Assembly: GCA_023301705.1 (NCBI GenBank)
Contig: JALZUE010000019.1
Coordinates: 1-64,000, forward strand
DNA from: Alteromonadaceae bacterium
Lineage (GTDB): Bacteria; Pseudomonadota; Gammaproteobacteria; Enterobacterales; Alteromonadaceae
Length of the DNA: 64,000 nucleotides
Direction of reading: 5' to 3'
Within the stretch, counting starts at the first letter, position 1. Each line of letters begins with the position of its first letter. Of the stretch, positions 27,173 through 36,044 are shown piece by piece. The notes beneath the pieces were generated by a model. That model saw only the letters and a list, made by a program, of their open reading frames with translations, was not told the origin of the DNA and did no database searches. A program made the translations under genes and the position numbers.

Positions 27173-28159
27173 ATGATAAATTTAGTTATAAAAAAATTTA
27201 AAATAAAAGTGCAAAAAATACAACATTATTTCACTAGTGTTATTTTATCATTTTATTTACCAGGTAAATTTAATGAACAAAAAGTCTATGTATTAACTTC
27301 ATCACCACGCTCTGGTAGCACCTTACTTGGGCAAATATTAGATGAAATACCTGATTCATGCTCGCTTTTTGAACCGCTACAATTAACTCATGTACCTGAA
27401 GCTAAACAAGCCGGCTTTTTATGGCGTACAGATATTGCTGAATCAAAAGAGTGGGTTTCTGGGAAAAACTTCTTTCAACGCATATTTGAAGGGCGTGTTA
27501 TTAATCGCTGGACAACCATGGAAATGACATTAGCTAAATCGTTGAAAGCGAAATGTATGGTGGTTAAATTTGTTCGTGCAAATCGTTTATTACCTTGGTT
27601 GTGTAATAACTTTTCTTTACCTGCGCCTATTTTATTATTGCGTCACCCGTGTGCTGTTGTTGCATCGCAAATGAGTTATGATTATTCATGGTCAAATATT
27701 CAACGACCAGAAATACCTGAATACATAAAAGCTTACCCGAAATTTGTTGAGCTTATTGAACAAGCGAATACCGAATTAGAGTTTTTAACCATTGTATGGG
27801 CGCTTGATCAGTTGCCTGTATTATTAGCGCAAACACCACACCCATGGATGATTGTTACCTATGAAGACTTAGTTCTTCAGCCAGAAACTACATTAAAACG
27901 TATTTCAAATGAGTGGAATGTTAATATTAACATGGAAAAAGCTTTAGCTAAGCTTAAAAAGCCTTCTACTGTAGTAAGTACATCAGGTATTAGTGGTGTA
28001 AGCGGCTGGCAGAAAAAGTTAACGCCAGAACAAATTACGACTATTTTACATATTGTACATGGTTTTGGGTTATCGTTTTATACTGAACAAAACAGTATTG
28101 ATTATGAAAAATTATACGATGAGCAGCTTGCCGAACAAATTAAACAAGTGGGCTGTTGA
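27173..28159 (+). CDS. Sulfotransferase family protein (PAPS-dependent)
   Basis: 328 residues. The 5'-phosphosulfate-binding loop is SSPRSGSTLLGQIL (43-56), and the 3'-phosphate-binding region is LLRHPCAVVASQMSYDYSW (about 157-175). MIVTYEDLVLQPE is also typical of the fold. Enzymes of this kind transfer sulfate from PAPS to a carbohydrate hydroxyl; sulfation of the exopolysaccharide is the natural inference in a marine organism. It starts at ATG 27173 with a weak ribosome site and is followed after 23 bp by a disrupted acyltransferase gene. Confidence 0.85.
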   Translation: MINLVIKKFKIKVQKIQHYFTSVILSFYLPGKFNEQKVYVLTSSPRSGSTLLGQILDEIPDSCSLFEPLQLTHVPEAKQAGFLWRTDIAESKEWVSGKNFFQRIFEGRVINRWTTMEMTLAKSLKAKCMVVKFVRANRLLPWLCNNFSLPAPILLLRHPCAVVASQMSYDYSWSNIQRPEIPEYIKAYPKFVELIEQANTELEFLTIVWALDQLPVLLAQTPHPWMIVTYEDLVLQPETTLKRISNEWNVNINMEKALAKLKKPSTVVSTSGISGVSGWQKKLTPEQITTILHIVHGFGLSFYTEQNSIDYEKLYDEQLAEQIKQVGC

Positions 28160-28182
28160 GTATTTAGGTTAGAGCGTTATTT

Positions 28183-30039
28183 ATGAAAAATGAAAGATAT
28201 AGATTAGATATTCAAGGGCTTAGAGCTATTGCAGTTCTTTGTGTAGTCATATTTCATATTGCACCAGATTACTTACCCGGTGGGTTTGTTGGTGTTGATA
28301 TGTTTTTTGTTATATCTGGTTATTTAATTATTGGTCATATAATTAAAGATTTAAAAAACAACAGTTTTAATTTATTAAATTTTTATTCTAAGCGTGTTGT
28401 TCGTTTATTTCCTGCTTATTTTGTTTTGATGGTTTTTTGTCTTGTTTTTGCATATATACTTTTTCTGCCTAGTGAATTTTAACGCTATGTCTATAGTGCT
28501 ATTACATCAATCTTCTACACATCAAATATTTGGTTTTTTACACAATCTGGTTATTTTGATAATACTTTACAGATGTCGCCATTACTACATACATGGTCGT
28601 TATCAGTAGAAGAGCAGTTTTATATTCTATTTCCTTTGTTATTGGTTTGGTTATATAAAATAAGTCAACGTAAAGTTGTAATTTCTTTAGCTCTTATTGC
28701 TTTGTTAAGCTTCTTAGTGAGTGAGTTTTATTTGAAACTAAATTCACCAATGGTGTTTTTTCTTTCTCCTTTCCGTTTTTGGCAATTTATTGTGGGTGGG
28801 TTACTGGCAATTACATATTTTAAAGCGCCTAAAAAAGCGCCTGCAACAATTATAAGCTTATTGGCTTTAATTACTCTTTTCTTATGTTTTTTCATTTTTG
28901 ATAAAAATACTTTATTTCCTGGTGCTAATGCAATCGCACCTACGTTAGCAACAGTATTGTTAATTTATTCTGGGGTAAATAATACAACAATTACTTATCG
29001 TTTACTTTGCCTGCCTATTTCCATTTTTATTGGTAATATTTCTTATTCATTCTACTTGTGGCACTGGCCAGTTATTATCTTTTATAAGTATAGTGTTGAC
29101 TTCACTCTTGTAAGACATCATATGTTGATTGTTTTGTTAATTGCTATTTTTTGCGGTTACTTCTCATATAAATATATTGAAAACCCATTAAGAAGCTTAA
29201 ATAAAAAGCTTTTACCTTTTTCGATTATTATTGGTTCGTTGGTTTTGAGTGGCTTTTTATGTATTTTAATGTTGTTTTCTATAGACTTTCAAAGTAAAAA
29301 CATTTCTGATGATAAAAAAGTTTTTGCATCTTACCTTGATTATGAGCCTGGAAAAGTACAAAGGTTAGGTACTTGTTTTTTAACTAGTATTCATAATGAT
29401 TTTTCTTATTTTGATAAAGATTTATGTGTTGAGTTAGAAGAAAATAAAGCAAACTATGTGTTGATTGGCGATAGTCATGCAGCTCACTGGTACAGTTCTT
29501 TAAGAGCTCATATGAATGTTAATCAAACTTTAACTCAAGTAAATGCAAGCGGTTGTAAACCTATTCTTTCATATGAAGGCCATAGTCGTTGTACAGATTT
29601 AATTCGTTGGGCTTATGAGAGTTTATTTTTATCAAATACAATTGATACTGTTATTCTTTCAGCTCGCTGGACGAATAGAGATATCGAATCACTTAAAGAT
29701 ACGATTCTGTATTTGGAGGAATATACTAGAACAATTATTGTACTTGGTCCTATTCTTGAGTACGAACAAGACTTACCTAGGCTGCTTGCTGTTTATGGTG
29801 AAGATGGTGTTAGCAAATACAATAAATATAAAAAAATAAAGTCTTATGATGACTTATACAGAACTGAATTATTAAAAACATCGGCTAATTACATTTCTGT
29901 AATTGATATTATTTGTGAAGAAAAAAAGAAATGTATATCAACTGTAAATGGTAATATACCGTTACAATTCGATTATGGCCACTTAACAGGTGAAGGTGCT
30001 AATTTATTGATGGATAATATTAAAAAAGGCACCTTTTAA
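28183..30039 (+). pseudogene. Acyltransferase 3-SGNH fusion interrupted by one in-frame TAA
   Basis: The reading frame is that of an OafA-type O-acyltransferase with a C-terminal SGNH domain, but codon 100 (28480-28482) is TAA. The first 99 codons give the typical start (YRLDIQGLRAIAVLCVVIFH, VDMFFVISGYLI). The same frame resumes at once with RYVYSAITSIFYTSNIW, then PLLHTWSLSVEEQFYILFPL, LWHWPVIIFYK and the SGNH motifs GDSHAAHW and DYGHLTGEG. The whole would be 618 codons, a normal length. A single base change (for example from AAA, GAA or CAA) explains the break. A downstream restart at ATG 28573 would lose the first catalytic region. No other damage was noticed, so it is recent, or a sequencing error. 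Confidence 0.85.
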
Positions 30040-30178
30040 TATTATTTTATCTGTATCGCTTGCACTGTAACGTGGTTAATATTTACATCAATAAAAACCA
30101 CATTAAAGAAATTGAATAAAGCTAAATAGGTTGAATAGCTCTTTGCTTAGGCGATCTGTAATTCTTGGTAATGATGTT

Positions 30179-30865
30179 TTATGTTTTATTTTCCCATGGA
30201 AACTCTGTCGCTGTACTAGTTTTTCCTATAAAAGCGAGAAATGTTTGAAACGCGCTTTTTTCTGCAATGTTCACTGTTAGTAAATCTTGTGGTCTATCTT
30301 TAAAATAATTTTCAACATATGCAATGTGATTTTGGTATTGCCTAATAAGTTGTTCTTTATTGAATGGGTCTGCTTGTGTTGTTTGGTGAGCATCAACAAT
30401 AAACTTTGCTCTAAATGTATTACTCACATAAGTTGATTTTAATAAATCATCGTATGTTGCAATACCGTCAGTTACCCCTGAACGTTTAGAATAGTATTTT
30501 ACAAATGAGTTATACCACTGCTCTGGCGAATCTCTAACAGTTAATATAAATTTGCTGTTTGGAAAAGCCTTATCTAAATAAGGTATTATTTGATAAAAAC
30601 TAAAAGGTACGTCTTGAAATACTTCTGCACTTTTACAGTATTGAATGATAGGAGCATAGTCGTCTTCAAGGTAGCACTGTTCAAATAAGTGCTCAGCGAC
30701 ATCTTGCTCTCCAATTACGTAACCAAATTCAGCAAACGCTGCTTTTAAACTTGTGGTACCGGTTTTATTACGGCCAATACAAAATATTTTTTGTTTGCTT
30801 TTAACGCGTTTTGCATTAATAAGTCTTCGTATTCTTTTTTTGACTAAAGTAAATATAATAGGCAT
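30179..30865 (-). CDS. Sulfotransferase-like protein
   Basis: A 228-residue protein. Near the N-terminus is a phosphosulfate-loop-like motif FCIGRNKTGTTSLKAAFAEFG (28-48), and KFILTVRDSPEQWYNSFVKYY (about 117-137) matches the 3'-phosphate-binding segment of sulfotransferases. The first 25 residues are basic. The protein belongs to the short P-loop sulfotransferase type; the acceptor is unknown. It is the last gene of the long minus-strand operon 49699-30179, 18 bp after a GT2 gene. Together with the enzyme at 27173 it suggests two sulfation steps. Confidence 0.75.
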   Translation of the reverse strand: MPIIFTLVKKRIRRLINAKRVKSKQKIFCIGRNKTGTTSLKAAFAEFGYVIGEQDVAEHLFEQCYLEDDYAPIIQYCKSAEVFQDVPFSFYQIIPYLDKAFPNSKFILTVRDSPEQWYNSFVKYYSKRSGVTDGIATYDDLLKSTYVSNTFRAKFIVDAHQTTQADPFNKEQLIRQYQNHIAYVENYFKDRPQDLLTVNIAEKSAFQTFLAFIGKTSTATEFPWENKT

Positions 30866-30883
30866 AAAATTAACTTTTAATAA

Positions 30884-31810
30884 TTAAGCAGATAATGCTT
30901 TAGGTAGGCCAATAGCCACAAATAGTACTCTTATTAGCCCTCTAAACGACACCTTACGACGTTTAATAAAGGTTTTACATAAACTAAGGTGTTTTAATTT
31001 TGTTGCGCAGGCGTTTTCCCATAGTTGGTATGCTAGGTAATCGTCGAATGACGCTTTTGTATAGTTATTATTATTTAATAGCGCTAATACATGGTTAATA
31101 ATAATAATACGTGAAGCAGCTGATTTTTCACTTTCAGCGGTCATTATACTACCCGGCCGTTGTCGATAAAAATAATAATCTAACGAAAATGCTCTTACGC
31201 GTTTTGCGGTAAAAAAGGCTTCAAAGGTAAAGGGCACATCTTCAAAAATTAGCTTATCAATAAAGTTAAGCTGATGCTGCTGCATAAATTCACGTTTGTA
31301 AATTTTATTCCAACAGTTAATGCGTTTATAGCGAGCGTTGAACGACGTTTCTAGTAGGTTTAACCCTGATGTTACGCCTAAGTTAATCACGTTATTTGGA
31401 ATAGTTAGTTCTTGTGCTTTTGCATTACTGTCACCCCAAAACGTTAGGCTTTGTGCAATGGCAATGTCTAAATCGTCTGCTTTGGCGTGTTTGTATAGTT
31501 CAAGTAACGCATCACTACTAATGTAGTCGTCGCTATCAATTAAGGCGATATATTCACCTTTTGCCACGTTAATACCTGCATTTCTAGCAGATGACAAACC
31601 ACCATTGGATTTATTTACTACTTGTGTGTGGTTAGGGTATTGCTGTGCAAATTGCTCAATAATTTTATCGCTGTTATCAGGCGAGCCATCGTTAACCAAA
31701 ATCACTTCATAATTGAGTGTGGCTAATGAATAAATAGAATGTAAACAGTCTTCAAGGTATTCTTCTACATTGTATATAGGCACAATGATTGATAATTGAA
31801 TATTATTCAT
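30884..31810 (-). CDS. Glycosyltransferase family 2
   Basis: 308 residues with a GT-A fold: LSIIVPIYNVEEYLEDCLHS (about 6-25), NDGSPDNSDKII (about 40-51), then SSARNAGINVAKGEYIALIDSDD with the DxD-type metal motif (about 76-98). The C-terminal part carries FEDVPFTFEAFF, the usual acceptor/base region of EpsJ/WcaA-like enzymes. It would add a sugar of the repeat unit in the cytoplasm. In the long minus operon, between a DUF707-like gene and a sulfotransferase gene. Confidence 0.9.
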   Translation of the reverse strand: MNNIQLSIIVPIYNVEEYLEDCLHSIYSLATLNYEVILVNDGSPDNSDKIIEQFAQQYPNHTQVVNKSNGGLSSARNAGINVAKGEYIALIDSDDYISSDALLELYKHAKADDLDIAIAQSLTFWGDSNAKAQELTIPNNVINLGVTSGLNLLETSFNARYKRINCWNKIYKREFMQQHQLNFIDKLIFEDVPFTFEAFFTAKRVRAFSLDYYFYRQRPGSIMTAESEKSAASRIIIINHVLALLNNNNYTKASFDDYLAYQLWENACATKLKHLSLCKTFIKRRKVSFRGLIRVLFVAIGLPKALSA

Positions 31811-31841
31811 ATTATTTTACTTTCTCTGTATTTTTTATTGG

Positions 31842-32696
31842 CTATTTAACAGGGTAAATTCTACCGCCAGTTAGTTTTTTATAGCCAATATATGAATATT
31901 TTAATGCCATAACTCTTAACGATTTATACCAATGTGCTATACCTGAAAACTGTTTGATTTGGCTATATTCTACTTCTTGAAAGTCAGGGTGTAGGTTATT
32001 GGCTTTTTTAATAGCTTCCCATGTTGCTATACGATCATCTCGGCTTTGTAGTAAGTCTATTTCACGTTTGTTATTAATTTTCTTTTCATCTCGTGGGTTT
32101 ATACACGAAATGTAATCAATAATGGCTATTTTATTGTGTTGTTCATCGTTATTTGAAATAAGCTCTGAATACCATAAGTCTACACCCCAGCCAATCAGTT
32201 CAGGGTCGTAAATACGCATGAATTTTGTTAATTCTGTTTGAGTGAACATTGGGCAAGCAACTTCTACAAAGTTAGCGTAGCGTAAAAAACTAAACGGTTG
32301 TACTTCGTTTAGTTTGAAACTAACTTTACCGCGTTTATCAAAAGCAGGCTGTAATAATGATAAGTTTTGTTTTATTAATGTTTCAAATAATTGGCCAATA
32401 TCAGTGCCAGTAAATATTAAGTCATCGTCTAATACGAATATCGCATCATATTGGCTAACAATGTTATCCCATTGTTGATAAATATAATGTAATACAGGAA
32501 ACTTACCGCCTTTACGCATCATGTAGTAGTCTGCAACGTCACTGTATTTATTTTCTTCATCACCAAAGTAGCTTATCCATAGGTCAAAGTTTTTATTACC
32601 GTTTAACCAATGCGCTAAATTACTGTTATCACCTGCAGAGGTAAAGACTAAAAATTTGCTTTGTGGTGTTGGTAGTTGCTTTGTTAAGTTTGTCAT
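31842..32696 (-). CDS. DUF707-like putative glycosyltransferase
   Basis: A 284-residue protein. KFLVFTSAGDNSNLAHWL at the start, then FDLWISYFGDE, AIFVLDDDLIFTG (about 86-98; a DDD cluster like a GT-A metal site) and ELIGWGVDLWYSEL (about 168-181) resemble the DUF707 family, widespread in plants and some bacteria and suspected to be glycosyltransferases. No experimental function is known to me. It stands next to another GT-A-like gene (10 bp) in the minus operon, so a transferase role is reasonable. Confidence 0.6.
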   Translation of the reverse strand: MTNLTKQLPTPQSKFLVFTSAGDNSNLAHWLNGNKNFDLWISYFGDEENKYSDVADYYMMRKGGKFPVLHYIYQQWDNIVSQYDAIFVLDDDLIFTGTDIGQLFETLIKQNLSLLQPAFDKRGKVSFKLNEVQPFSFLRYANFVEVACPMFTQTELTKFMRIYDPELIGWGVDLWYSELISNNDEQHNKIAIIDYISCINPRDEKKINNKREIDLLQSRDDRIATWEAIKKANNLHPDFQEVEYSQIKQFSGIAHWYKSLRVMALKYSYIGYKKLTGGRIYPVK

Positions 32697-32705
32697 TATT
32701 GTTAA

Positions 32706-33599
32706 TTACACCTTGTAAGCTTTTTTATCTGTAAATACCCAACCGCCCCAAGATTTAAATGAGTCAACCTTGGTTAGTAATGTTGATTTAAAATCAATGT
32801 TTTGTGGTTGTAATGAAATATGATTTACACCAAATGTATTCAAAAATTTAGGTGTTAATGGCAAACCATGCACGCCACCGTCTTTACCAGTATGGTTTTC
32901 ACCCGTATTTAAAATCCAACCTACAGTAGGTATAGGAATTTCTTTAACAACAAGGTTTCGTTCTTGATAAAACGCTAGTTGGTGTCTGTGGTTACCTAAT
33001 ATATTTGTTAATAAGTGATCATCAAGCTGCTCTGCTATTAACGCCTGTGAGGGCTGTTCGTCAGTTATTTTATCAACGCCGGTTAACGCCATTAATGTGT
33101 CATATTTATAAATGAAGGTAGAGCCACAGTAGCGGCAAACACCGTATTTTTTAATATACGTTTGGTTTTTATAATTAACAATATAACCTGAGTTTGAATA
33201 CCATAGATCAACATTTTTGTTTTTTGTTGTTTCTATAATATTGGTATTGATCCAGTCATCACCGTCCATAATAAACACATAATCTGGCTTATGTGCTTTT
33301 AAATACAATAAACCACGGGTTGTTTTTGTACCCTTATCAAATTTTACTGCATCTAATGGTACCGCTGTACCTTTGTTGGTGTCTGATGGCGTAAAATCTA
33401 CAGGTAAAAAAACAACTTTTTGTTGTTGTTGCGCAGTTAATTCAATGTTGGGTACTTCGTTACATACCACGACAAAAATAAAGTCTTCATTGGTATTTTG
33501 TGCACAAACAGAGGTAATGGTTAGTTTTAATAAGCTAAGCACTTCATCATAATTATTTGACGTTGCAGGGTGGCGAATAGGGCAAACAAAAGCAAACAT
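32706..33599 (-). CDS. Putative GT-A glycosyltransferase
   Basis: A 297-residue protein starting FAFVCPIRHPATSNNYDEV, with YVFIMDGDDWIN (about 106-117) as the likely DxD metal site, then GSTFIYKYDTLMAL and DHLLTNILGNHRHQL in the acceptor half. The pattern fits family A glycosyltransferases related to capsule enzymes. It follows the flippase gene in the minus operon after about 60 bp. Confidence 0.7.
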   Translation of the reverse strand: MFAFVCPIRHPATSNNYDEVLSLLKLTITSVCAQNTNEDFIFVVVCNEVPNIELTAQQQQKVVFLPVDFTPSDTNKGTAVPLDAVKFDKGTKTTRGLLYLKAHKPDYVFIMDGDDWINTNIIETTKNKNVDLWYSNSGYIVNYKNQTYIKKYGVCRYCGSTFIYKYDTLMALTGVDKITDEQPSQALIAEQLDDHLLTNILGNHRHQLAFYQERNLVVKEIPIPTVGWILNTGENHTGKDGGVHGLPLTPKFLNTFGVNHISLQPQNIDFKSTLLTKVDSFKSWGGWVFTDKKAYKV

Positions 33600-33660
33600 G
33601 CTATAACAACCTTGTTGTAATATGTGTATTAGTATATTGATTAAGTATTTTGATCATCTG

Positions 33661-35136
33661 CTAGCCTTGCTTGTTATTTGTTAAGCGCGCTGGTAAAAAA
33701 CGCTCACTTAAGTTCCAAAGGTACTGCCACTCTTTACTGTAACTTTTTAATATATAACCCATTACTACCATAGTAATAAGATATATAGTGAAAAACGGAA
33801 TAGCTTTGCTAAGCAATTGTACAATCACAGGGTAATTAGTATTAATTTCTGGCGTTAGATAATAACTTAACAGTAATGATAGCACTATTGGGCTTAAGCC
33901 AATAATTAGCTTTACTAAGGTACTAAAAGACGTATATTTTAATGTGATGAAAATAAAGAATACAATAGCAATTGCTAACTCTAAGCCAACCTTCATTTCA
34001 GCAAACTCTATTACAGTATTAACACCTGTATAAATTAATATGCCGTAAATCATAACAAAAGAGAATGTTTGAAAATAAAACACACTTTTTGCACTACCTA
34101 AAATAACAATTACATCAAGCGCTTGGCGCTGTAGATTAAAGGCAATTATTGATAAGCAAAATATAGCCATTAATTCTGAATATTCTAACCAGTTATCACC
34201 TAGTAAAGTGGCAACAATTAAGTAATGTTCTTGCATTAAAAATAACGTAATAGGCGCAGCAATAACAAAACTAAATATAAAAGATACATTATATTGTTGG
34301 TTAAAATAGTGTTTGTTGTCTTTAATTTTTCTTAATTCAACTAACAACGGTTCTGAAGCTGGTTCTAATAGAAAGCTAATTGGCATAGACGCATAGTATT
34401 TTATAGTGTGGTAAGAGCCTAAAGCACTTTTATCAAACATTGAACTCACTAATAAAGTATCGAGTTGTGCTTTTAAAAAACCAACAAATGATTGTAGCAT
34501 CCACCAACCAGAGAAATTCCATTGTTCTTTTACATTTTTTAAACAAAAACTTAAGCGGTGATGATAAAGGAAGTACCCGCCAATGGTATTTAATGAGTAA
34601 GTAGTTAATTGGCCTAATACTAAAGCCCAGTAACTTTTGAAAGTTACTGAACTTATAATTACAACAATAATTGCGATAATTTTAGTGATAATAGAGAGTT
34701 TAACAATGGGGAGGTAGTTTTGATCGCGCCTTAACATAACTAAGGCAGGGTTACCTAATGAGCGTATTACCCATATACCCGCAAACGCCCATAAAATTTC
34801 TATTAATCTATCGTCTGTATAAAAATCAGCAATAAAGGGGGCCGCTATAACCAGTAGTAATGCCATACATAAATTAGACGAAAAATTAATCGTCCACGAT
34901 GTATTAATCATGTCTAAATTAATGGTTTCTGACTTTAGTAAATATTTAGCGCCACCAAATTGTTTCATTGCATCAATAAAGCTCATTACTACGATGGCAA
35001 TAGCGATTAAACCAAAGTCTTCAGGTACTAAAAGCCTAGCAAGTATCATTGTACTAACTATGCCTACAAGCTTTCTTAATACTGCTTCGCCACTGATTAA
35101 AAAACTGCTAGACAATACTTTTTTTAAATTACTCAA
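33661..35136 (-). CDS. Polysaccharide flippase, Wzx/MOP superfamily
   Basis: A 491-residue membrane protein with about 12-14 helices. It begins with SSSFLISGEAVLRKLVGIVSTMILARLLVPEDFGLIAIA (cited only as a region, 9-47), the typical WzxC/MOP start with the R-x-L-x-P-x-D/E-F-G signature. It should move the lipid-linked repeat unit across the inner membrane. The start appears to be TTG, as no in-frame ATG is near. It sits between two glycosyltransferase genes in the minus operon, one product of a Wzx/Wzy-type pathway. Confidence 0.88.
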   Translation of the reverse strand: MSNLKKVLSSSFLISGEAVLRKLVGIVSTMILARLLVPEDFGLIAIAIVVMSFIDAMKQFGGAKYLLKSETINLDMINTSWTINFSSNLCMALLLVIAAPFIADFYTDDRLIEILWAFAGIWVIRSLGNPALVMLRRDQNYLPIVKLSIITKIIAIIVVIISSVTFKSYWALVLGQLTTYSLNTIGGYFLYHHRLSFCLKNVKEQWNFSGWWMLQSFVGFLKAQLDTLLVSSMFDKSALGSYHTIKYYASMPISFLLEPASEPLLVELRKIKDNKHYFNQQYNVSFIFSFVIAAPITLFLMQEHYLIVATLLGDNWLEYSELMAIFCLSIIAFNLQRQALDVIVILGSAKSVFYFQTFSFVMIYGILIYTGVNTVIEFAEMKVGLELAIAIVFFIFITLKYTSFSTLVKLIIGLSPIVLSLLLSYYLTPEINTNYPVIVQLLSKAIPFFTIYLITMVVMGYILKSYSKEWQYLWNLSERFLPARLTNNKQG

Positions 35137-35176
35137 ATGATACTCGGTTAATTTTGGTGTTGTTTATTTAGTATTG

Positions 35177-36043
35177 TTACGAAGAAAATTTTGCTAACAG
35201 TTTTGTTAATCGTTTTTTCACTAAGTGCTTTTTAATAAAGCCAAGCTCTGCTGTATCACGTATAAAATTTGCTTCAATTTCTACATTTACAGTGTGCATT
35301 GACTTAGGCCAGTCTTTGCTGGGTAGTTTATCAAGGTAGGTTTCTTGTATTTTACCTAGCTCATAACGTGCAATTCGACTGATATATAGGTTGATATCGT
35401 CACGTGAAAACACTGATAAACTATCAAAGTAGTAACCTGAGCTTTCTAGGTAGGTGACTCTGTTAGGTAAGTTGTCATTACCAAAGGTTAAATCAGTATT
35501 AACGGCTTTTGTAATGAATGAATCTATCCAGTTTAACCCTGTTGGCAAATGAAATTTTTGTGTTTGCATCATTTCAATGAAATTGCTGCTTAGTCCGTAT
35601 AAATTGCCAAATAAACATGAACGCTCTGTAACTAAACTACGATAAAAGTCTTTATTTCTTCCACTTTGAGGCATGCCAGCTATTGCATTGGCATTAGGTG
35701 TTTTTATTAATTTATCAAATAATAAAGGAAAGGCATTTTGGGTAAACATAACATCAGCGTCAGTAAAAAAATGAACGTTAGAATCGTCGTGTAAATGATG
35801 TACGTACTGATTCCATGCGTTACATTTATCACCTAAGGTTAGTTCTATAATGTTCAGCTTTTCATACGCTTTTTTTGTTTTTAATGTTTGTAGAACACTT
35901 ACTGTATTATCAGTACAGCCATTTGCAATGACTGTTAGGTGCTGCAATCGGTCATCAATATTGTTAAAAATACTGTCAACAGACTTTTCAATGTTTTGCT
36001 CTTCGTTATAGGCAAACATAACAATAGAGTAGGTAGATGACAT
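35177..36043 (-). CDS. Glycosyltransferase family 2
   Basis: 288 residues. TYSIVMFAYNEEQNIEKSVDSI (about 4-25) is the GT2 nucleotide-binding start. NGCTDNTVSVLQ follows, and HFFTDADVMFTQNAFPLL (about 92-109) carries the DAD metal motif. It starts 1 bp after the polymerase/ligase gene's stop, so coupled translation is likely. Presumed to add a sugar of the repeat unit; the substrate cannot be predicted. Confidence 0.88.
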   Translation of the reverse strand: MSSTYSIVMFAYNEEQNIEKSVDSIFNNIDDRLQHLTVIANGCTDNTVSVLQTLKTKKAYEKLNIIELTLGDKCNAWNQYVHHLHDDSNVHFFTDADVMFTQNAFPLLFDKLIKTPNANAIAGMPQSGRNKDFYRSLVTERSCLFGNLYGLSSNFIEMMQTQKFHLPTGLNWIDSFITKAVNTDLTFGNDNLPNRVTYLESSGYYFDSLSVFSRDDINLYISRIARYELGKIQETYLDKLPSKDWPKSMHTVNVEIEANFIRDTAELGFIKKHLVKKRLTKLLAKFSS

Positions 36044-36044
36044 A

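Noticed and set aside
30040-30178. GTGGTT/AACCAC hairpin between convergent genes
   Set aside because: Only 6 bp with a 20-nt loop and no T-run; not a convincing terminator.
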